Source: Clostridia bacterium
GTDB lineage: Bacteria > Bacillota_A > Clostridia > TANB77 > CAG-508
Reading direction: 5' to 3'
Assembly (NCBI GenBank): GCA_017621295.1
Contig: JAGATI010000012.1
Span: 1 to 9,276, forward strand
DNA length: 9,276 nucleotides
Position numbers and translations under genes: made by a program. Positions 5,845 to 9,276 of the stretch are shown here, one piece after another (within the stretch, counting starts at the first letter, position 1; each line of letters starts with the position of its first letter). The notes under the pieces are model-generated. The model saw nothing but the letters and a program-made list of their open reading frames with translations. It ran no database searches and had not been told where the DNA came from.

Positions 5845-7746
5845 ATGAAAGAGTTAGAAATTTACAAAAATGGTGGGCAATTAAGTAAAGAACAACTTAA
5901 GTCTATATATGATTATGCTAAAGAAGAATATTATAATGGTACAACAATCATGGAAGATTATGAGTTTGATGAACTTGAAAAGTTGCTTGGATTAGAGAAT
6001 AAGTCATATGTCGGTACTAAGCACAATCCATCATATACAATAAAGCATCCATTCATTATGGGATCTTTGGATAAGATCCAGATACATCAAAGAGAAGATG
6101 GCAATGTATACTGGGAAGACTATATTATTGATGTATACAAATATGTTGAACCTCATATGCAAATAATAGTAACTCCAAAGTATGATGGTTGCTCATTTGA
6201 AGCTGTAATAAAAGACAACAAGGTTATCAGTATATCTTCAAGAGGTGATGGTCATTATGGAAAAGACTATTATAGTCATTTGATAGATCATGTCAACAAG
6301 GCAATAACTACTATAGAATTTGATGAATATGTAGTAAGAGGAGAAGTATTGATAAACAAAAACACTTTTAAAGAAAAGTATTCTGAATTTGTCAATCCTC
6401 GTTCTTTTGTATCTGGCATATTGAATAGAGACTATACAGAAGACATAAAGCACATATGTGATGATTTAGATATTGTAATATATGACATTAGAGTTAAGAA
6501 AGACAATACATGGAAAGATATTGACTGGAATTGCATAAAGTTTGGAAATACAAAATATGCTCCACAATTCTATAGAACTTACAATACTATAGATATTGAA
6601 AAGATGTATGAGGAGTTCCTCAACTATAGAATCAATGTTTGTGAATATGCTTTGGATGGCATAGTAATAAAGCCAATTGAAGGCTACAGAATAGACAATG
6701 TTACAAAATCAAGACCTAAAGATTGTGTAGCAATAAAGTTTATGCCAATATTAGAAGAGACAACTGTCAGAGACATACAATGGAATCTTGGAAAGTCAAA
6801 CGAATACATACCAGTAGTAATAACAGATCCTGTAATAATGGATGGTAAGTCAGTGACAAAAGCTAAAGCTAACAATATAGGATATTTAATGAACAATAAA
6901 ATATCTATAGGGACAAAAATAATATTCTCTTTAGCGGGCGACATTATCCCATACATATATAAAGTGACGGATACAACAAAATTCAATCCGAATAACATAA
7001 ATATACCAAGTAATGCTGAGGTAGATGGAATTCATCTAATGGCTAATCTAAGTATAGAAGATATGAGAAAGCAATGTCTTAAAAATTCATTGAATACATT
7101 GAATATAAATAAGCTTGGATCTGTTGGTATAGAAAGTGTAGTTGAATGGGTATCAAATAACTGCAAAGGAGATGAATTTTTTGACATAGAATGTAGAGAC
7201 ATTCCTATAAATGTATTCTATCTTAAGCCATCAGACTTTGAAAATGCAATAGGTGGAAAAATTGGAAAGCAAGTAAGTAAGGAATTTGAAAAGTTGCTTA
7301 AAGACATTGACTTAAAGACTATAATAAAATCATGTACATTTAAGCTATGTGGAGACAAAGTAGTATCACAAATTGAGAACTATATGCTTGGAAGATCTTA
7401 CAGTTTTGCTTCTATGAGCAGAGAAGCTTATGAATGGTGTATGGATGAAAATTCCAATGAAATGAATACATTAAAAGACATATTAGATGCTATAGGATAT
7501 AGTATAGATGACTTTAAGAATAGAATTAGTATAAAAGAGTTGCATGTTGACAATCAAATACCTGTAATATTGACTGGTGAGCCAAATAACTATAAGTCAA
7601 AGGGTGAATTCTTAAAGATGAATCCTAAATATAAGCTTACTAGTTCATGGAAAGAAGTAAAGATTGTATTTACTAATTCTATGAAATCAAATACAGGTAA
7701 GATGAAAAAGGCAAAGGAGAAGAACATAGAAATCCAATTGTACTAA
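5845..7746 (+). CDS. ligA: NAD-dependent DNA ligase, zinc finger lost
   Basis: A 633-residue LigA-type ligase that seals nicks using NAD+. The Ia domain is present (YYNGTTIMEDYEFDEL, 29-44). The nucleotidyltransferase domain has the SLDK motif (74-77), catalytic KYDG with Lys112, SRGDG (132-136), RGEV (165-168), YALDGIVIK (268-276) and AIKF with Lys298. An OB fold follows (about 305-375, with AGDIIP at 364-369). The four-cysteine zinc finger normally placed after the OB fold is absent: only C411 lies in the 376-425 region. A helix-hairpin-helix region follows (about 405-560, including LNINKLGSVGIE), then a shortened BRCT-like domain (about 570-633). It probably serves phage DNA replication and repair. 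It starts 55 nt after the upstream gene, with a candidate promoter in the gap. Confidence 0.95.
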   Translation: MKELEIYKNGGQLSKEQLKSIYDYAKEEYYNGTTIMEDYEFDELEKLLGLENKSYVGTKHNPSYTIKHPFIMGSLDKIQIHQREDGNVYWEDYIIDVYKYVEPHMQIIVTPKYDGCSFEAVIKDNKVISISSRGDGHYGKDYYSHLIDHVNKAITTIEFDEYVVRGEVLINKNTFKEKYSEFVNPRSFVSGILNRDYTEDIKHICDDLDIVIYDIRVKKDNTWKDIDWNCIKFGNTKYAPQFYRTYNTIDIEKMYEEFLNYRINVCEYALDGIVIKPIEGYRIDNVTKSRPKDCVAIKFMPILEETTVRDIQWNLGKSNEYIPVVITDPVIMDGKSVTKAKANNIGYLMNNKISIGTKIIFSLAGDIIPYIYKVTDTTKFNPNNINIPSNAEVDGIHLMANLSIEDMRKQCLKNSLNTLNINKLGSVGIESVVEWVSNNCKGDEFFDIECRDIPINVFYLKPSDFENAIGGKIGKQVSKEFEKLLKDIDLKTIIKSCTFKLCGDKVVSQIENYMLGRSYSFASMSREAYEWCMDENSNEMNTLKDILDAIGYSIDDFKNRISIKELHVDNQIPVILTGEPNNYKSKGEFLKMNPKYKLTSSWKEVKIVFTNSMKSNTGKMKKAKEKNIEIQLY

Positions 7747-7753
7747 TCTAATA

Positions 7754-8527
7754 ATGTGTGCAATAATGAACAAGACAAAATTCTTAGTCAACAAAAGAAT
7801 ATATAATGTCATTAATCAATATGTATATCATCCAAATACAAAGGATGAACTTACAAACATTATTGTTGATCATTTTACAGTAGGTGAGTATGACTTAAAT
7901 GACATTGATGTATCTAACATAACAGATATGCAAGATCTTTTCTTTAATATAATTGATGAATTCCCAAATATTGAGAATTTTGATGTTAGTAAATGGAATG
8001 TCAGTAATGTCACAAATATGTCATGTATGTTCTTAAATTGTGAGAAGTTCAATTGTAATATAAACAATTGGAATGTAAGCAATGTTAGAAATATGAGATA
8101 TATGTTTTGTAATTGTAATAAATTCAATCAACCACTTGACAATTGGAATGTAAGCAAAGTTGAGAATATGAACAGTATGTTCTATGATTCTAATGCATTC
8201 AATCAAAACATTGACTGTTGGGATGTAAGCAATGTCAAAGAAATGTCAGATATGTTTGCTAATTGCTATGAATATAATCAACCACTAAATAGTTGGAATG
8301 TCAAAAACGTGACAAATATATCTAAAATGTTTGGAAGTTGCTTTAAGTTTGATCAGCCATTAGACAATTGGGATGTAGGCAATGTGAAAAATATGATTGA
8401 GACATTCATGTATTGTAAGAAATTCAATCAAAACTTAGATAGTTGGAATGTAAGTAATGTTTATGCAATGCAAGCAATATTTTATGGTTGCAATTCTTTA
8501 AATCACACACCTGTATGGTTTAAATAA
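7754..8527 (+). CDS. DUF285 (BspA-like) 25-residue repeat protein
   Basis: A protein of up to 257 residues. After an N-terminal segment comes a DLNDIDVSNITDM entry (48-60), the usual lead-in of these proteins, then seven W-(N/D)-V units spaced exactly 25 residues apart (Trp81, 106, 131, 156, 181, 206, 231), the last truncated. The unit consensus is WNVSNVxNMxxMFxxCxxFNQPLDN, the DUF285/BspA-like family known from bacterial surface proteins, mycoplasmas and large viruses. It forms an elongated LRR-like solenoid. No signal peptide is seen. Two starts are possible: 7754, or the ATG at 7766 (Met5). The latter is preferred because it aligns with the start of the truncated gene at 9212, which shares the FLVNKRI tag. 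Function is unknown. Protein binding, perhaps to host surface or host proteins, is inference. Confidence 0.85.
   Translation: MCAIMNKTKFLVNKRIYNVINQYVYHPNTKDELTNIIVDHFTVGEYDLNDIDVSNITDMQDLFFNIIDEFPNIENFDVSKWNVSNVTNMSCMFLNCEKFNCNINNWNVSNVRNMRYMFCNCNKFNQPLDNWNVSKVENMNSMFYDSNAFNQNIDCWDVSNVKEMSDMFANCYEYNQPLNSWNVKNVTNISKMFGSCFKFDQPLDNWDVGNVKNMIETFMYCKKFNQNLDSWNVSNVYAMQAIFYGCNSLNHTPVWFK
7994..8508 (+). repeat. tandem 75-nt coding repeats (DUF285 units)
   Basis: TGG codons recur at 7994, 8069, 8144, 8219, 8294, 8369 and 8444, exactly 75 nt apart, each beginning a WNV/WDV unit. The units differ at many synonymous and non-synonymous positions, so this is an old protein repeat under selection rather than a recent expansion. 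Shared words (TTCAATCAA, AATTGGAATGTAAGCAA) could still support recombination between units. Confidence 0.9.
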
Positions 8528-8552
8528 TTTTTATTATAAATTTATAATTTAC

Positions 8553-8584
8553 AATCCTTAAATATTTATATTTAAGGATTTTTT
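8553..8584 (+). terminator. rho-independent terminator after the DUF285 gene
   Basis: A perfect 12-bp stem, AATCCTTAAATA (8553-8564) with TATTTAAGGATT (8569-8580), has a 4-nt loop TTTA and is followed directly by TTTT (8581-8584). It lies 25 nt after the stop of the DUF285 protein gene and should end the rightward transcript of the ligase cluster. The next gene would then need its own promoter. Confidence 0.85.
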
Positions 8585-8654
8585 ATATTGTAAAATTTAA
8601 TATATTTTTAATTAAAATACAAAAACATTTGCTATGTTTTAAAATATTAATTTC

Positions 8655-8770
8655 GTGACTTCTAAGACATTTTAAATATCCCAAAACCATAGGATGATAA
8701 ATTATATTACTTTAATATGAAAGTGTCTTAGAAAGGGCGAGAGACATGTCTACACTCATTCTAGTGAAAC
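8655..8770 (+). ncRNA. structured RNA candidate, free-standing or 5' leader of the next gene
   Basis: Bases 8660-8673 (TTCTAAGACATTTT) pair with 8720-8733 (AAAGTGTCTTAGAA) as a 14-bp stem with one U-G wobble, closing a 46-nt loop. Just downstream lies a segment much richer in G and C than its surroundings, containing a perfect 10-bp palindrome AGACATGTCT (8742-8751) and a small hairpin CACT/AGTG (8753-8756 with 8763-8766). CCC in the big loop (8680-8682) could pair with GGG just after the stem (8735-8737) as a pseudoknot. A weak promoter (TTTG 8628-8631, TAATTTCG 8648-8655) would start transcription near the stem. No known RNA family is recognised. It could be an untranslated leader controlling the gene at 8807. 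Strand is inferred from context, since the stem is nearly symmetric. Confidence 0.45.
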
Positions 8771-8806
8771 GTCAATAAAATTAATATATATAACTAATAA
8801 GATATT

Positions 8807-9205
8807 ATGTGGTTTAGAATAAAGCTATCAAGAAATATAGTAGATTCTAAAGGTAGAGATAAGAAGATACAAGAAACATATCTCACAGAATCTGACAATT
8901 TTGCTGAAGCAGGATATAAAGTAGTTAAAGTTGTAGGATCTGAAGCTGAAGTTGAAGATGTTTGTATGATAAAGTCATTTAAGCCATCTGCAAATGAATA
9001 TGTTGAAGGAAATAAGATATTTGTTGTAAAAGTGGCTCAAGATATGAATATTGATGATGTCATAAAGACTGTAAAATATTCATTACCTGCATTTGCAAAC
9101 ACAAATGAAGAGCTTCAATCAATAATGAAAGACTATATAAGTCAAGGATTAGATGATATGAGACTAACTACTATATCAGAAACAAAATGGATATATATCA
9201 AATAA
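8807..9205 (+). CDS. DUF4494-like protein
   Basis: A 132-residue protein. The pattern W-F-x-I/C-K near the start (MWFRIKL), a charged loop ending K-K-x-Q-E-T-Y-L (19-26), a FAEAGYKVVK helix (32-41), a central IFVVKV strand (71-76) and a closing SETKW (124-128) recall DUF4494, a family of unknown function frequent in Bacteroidetes genomes and their phages. There is no signal peptide or membrane segment, so it should be cytoplasmic. The chosen ATG gives the family-like start and sits 36 nt after the structured RNA candidate. No Shine-Dalgarno is seen. The family match is from memory of the pattern and is moderate. Confidence 0.6.
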   Translation: MWFRIKLSRNIVDSKGRDKKIQETYLTESDNFAEAGYKVVKVVGSEAEVEDVCMIKSFKPSANEYVEGNKIFVVKVAQDMNIDDVIKTVKYSLPAFANTNEELQSIMKDYISQGLDDMRLTTISETKWIYIK

Positions 9206-9211
9206 AATATT

Positions 9212-9276
9212 ATGATAAACTTAAATGAATTTCTTGTAAATAAAAGAATAAACAAAAAGATAGATCAAAAGACTGC
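9212..9276 (+). CDS. 5' end of a further gene with FLVNKRI tag (partial)
   Basis: An ATG at 9212, 6 nt after the previous TAA, opens a frame that runs off the window after 21 codons. It begins MINLNEFLVNKRI and continues with Lys/Asp-rich residues. Residues 7-13 (FLVNKRI) are identical to a stretch in the N-terminus of the DUF285 protein upstream, although the codons differ. A DUF285-like or otherwise related product is therefore plausible, but the body of the gene is not visible. Confidence 0.65.
   Translation, partial: MINLNEFLVNKRINKKIDQKT

Larger units (their letters stand above)
8528..8806. other. 279-bp intergenic region: palindrome, terminator, structured RNA candidate
   Basis: This is the only long non-coding stretch in the window. 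From left to right it holds a perfect 16-bp AT palindrome (8533-8548, ATTATAAATTTATAAT), a rho-independent terminator (8553-8584), about 75 nt of very AT-rich sequence, and a clearly less AT-rich segment with a long stem (about 8655-8770). The last 36 nt before the ATG at 8807 are AT-rich with no Shine-Dalgarno. No tRNA or ORF is apparent. Confidence 0.7.

Noticed and set aside
6684..6998. 104-codon - strand ORF opposite the ligase gene
   Set aside because: It is fully antisense to the conserved DG, AIKF and OB-fold regions of the ligase. Its apparent hydrophobicity follows from the complementary codons.
7994..8508. CRISPR-like or satellite array suggested by regular 75-nt spacing
   Set aside because: The periodicity is that of a 25-residue protein repeat in an open frame. 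There are no identical short repeats separated by unique spacers.
8640..8780. Hammerhead ribozyme (GAAACGTC at 8766-8773)
   Set aside because: The CUGANGA core is absent and the helices cannot be arranged around the GAAAC/GUC segment.
8640..8806. tRNA gene in the long intergenic region
   Set aside because: No TTCGA-type T-loop, acceptor stem or cloverleaf could be assembled.

Overview
The window is a gene-dense, strongly AT-rich stretch that looks like part of a double-stranded DNA phage genome, or a prophage or phage-derived element, from a Bacteroidetes host. The evidence is a virion/replication-type gene set (flavin-dependent thymidylate synthase, NAD-dependent DNA ligase, PD-(D/E)XK nuclease, orphan adenine methyltransferase) packed with almost no spacing, together with several small unknown proteins. 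The host inference rests on a SufE closest in memory to Bacteroidetes SufE, a DUF4494-like protein, start codons preceded by A/T-rich sequence without Shine-Dalgarno motifs, and a TAnnTTTG-type promoter element upstream of the ligase. No structural or packaging gene is visible, so 'phage' is inferred from content and layout.

Layout. Bases 1-75 are the tail of an upstream + strand gene. Bases 99-1088 (+) encode a BspA/LRR_5-type leucine-rich repeat protein with an unusual eight-G tract near its start. A perfect 32-bp palindrome at 1094-1125 separates it from a converging eight-gene operon on the - strand (5252 down to 1104). In transcription order this operon encodes: PD-(D/E)XK nuclease, ThyX, DNA adenine methyltransferase, von Willebrand A (MIDAS) protein, two small membrane proteins, a Tyr/His/Arg-rich lipoprotein, and SufE. 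Four of its last five genes are linked by stop/start overlaps. A 51-bp divergent promoter region (5253-5303) separates it from a + strand series: a papain-like cysteine peptidase candidate, NAD-dependent DNA ligase, a DUF285 repeat protein, a 279-bp intergenic region, a DUF4494-like protein, and the start of another gene cut by the window end.

How the genes may work together. ThyX supplies dTMP, the ligase seals replication and repair nicks, the RecB/Cas4-type nuclease processes DNA ends, and the methyltransferase modifies adenines, together making a DNA metabolism block. SufE is an auxiliary metabolic gene candidate that would stimulate the host SufS cysteine desulfurase. The vWA, two membrane proteins and lipoprotein form a compact cell-envelope module of unknown role.

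Most worth a second look: the G8 tract as a possible phase-variation switch; the ThyX-methyltransferase-vWA chain, which is in one frame interrupted only by amber (TAG) codons; phage SufE overlapping the lipoprotein gene by 38 nt; a structured-RNA candidate at about 8655-8770; and an N-terminal tag (FLVNKRI) shared by the DUF285 protein and the last, truncated gene.
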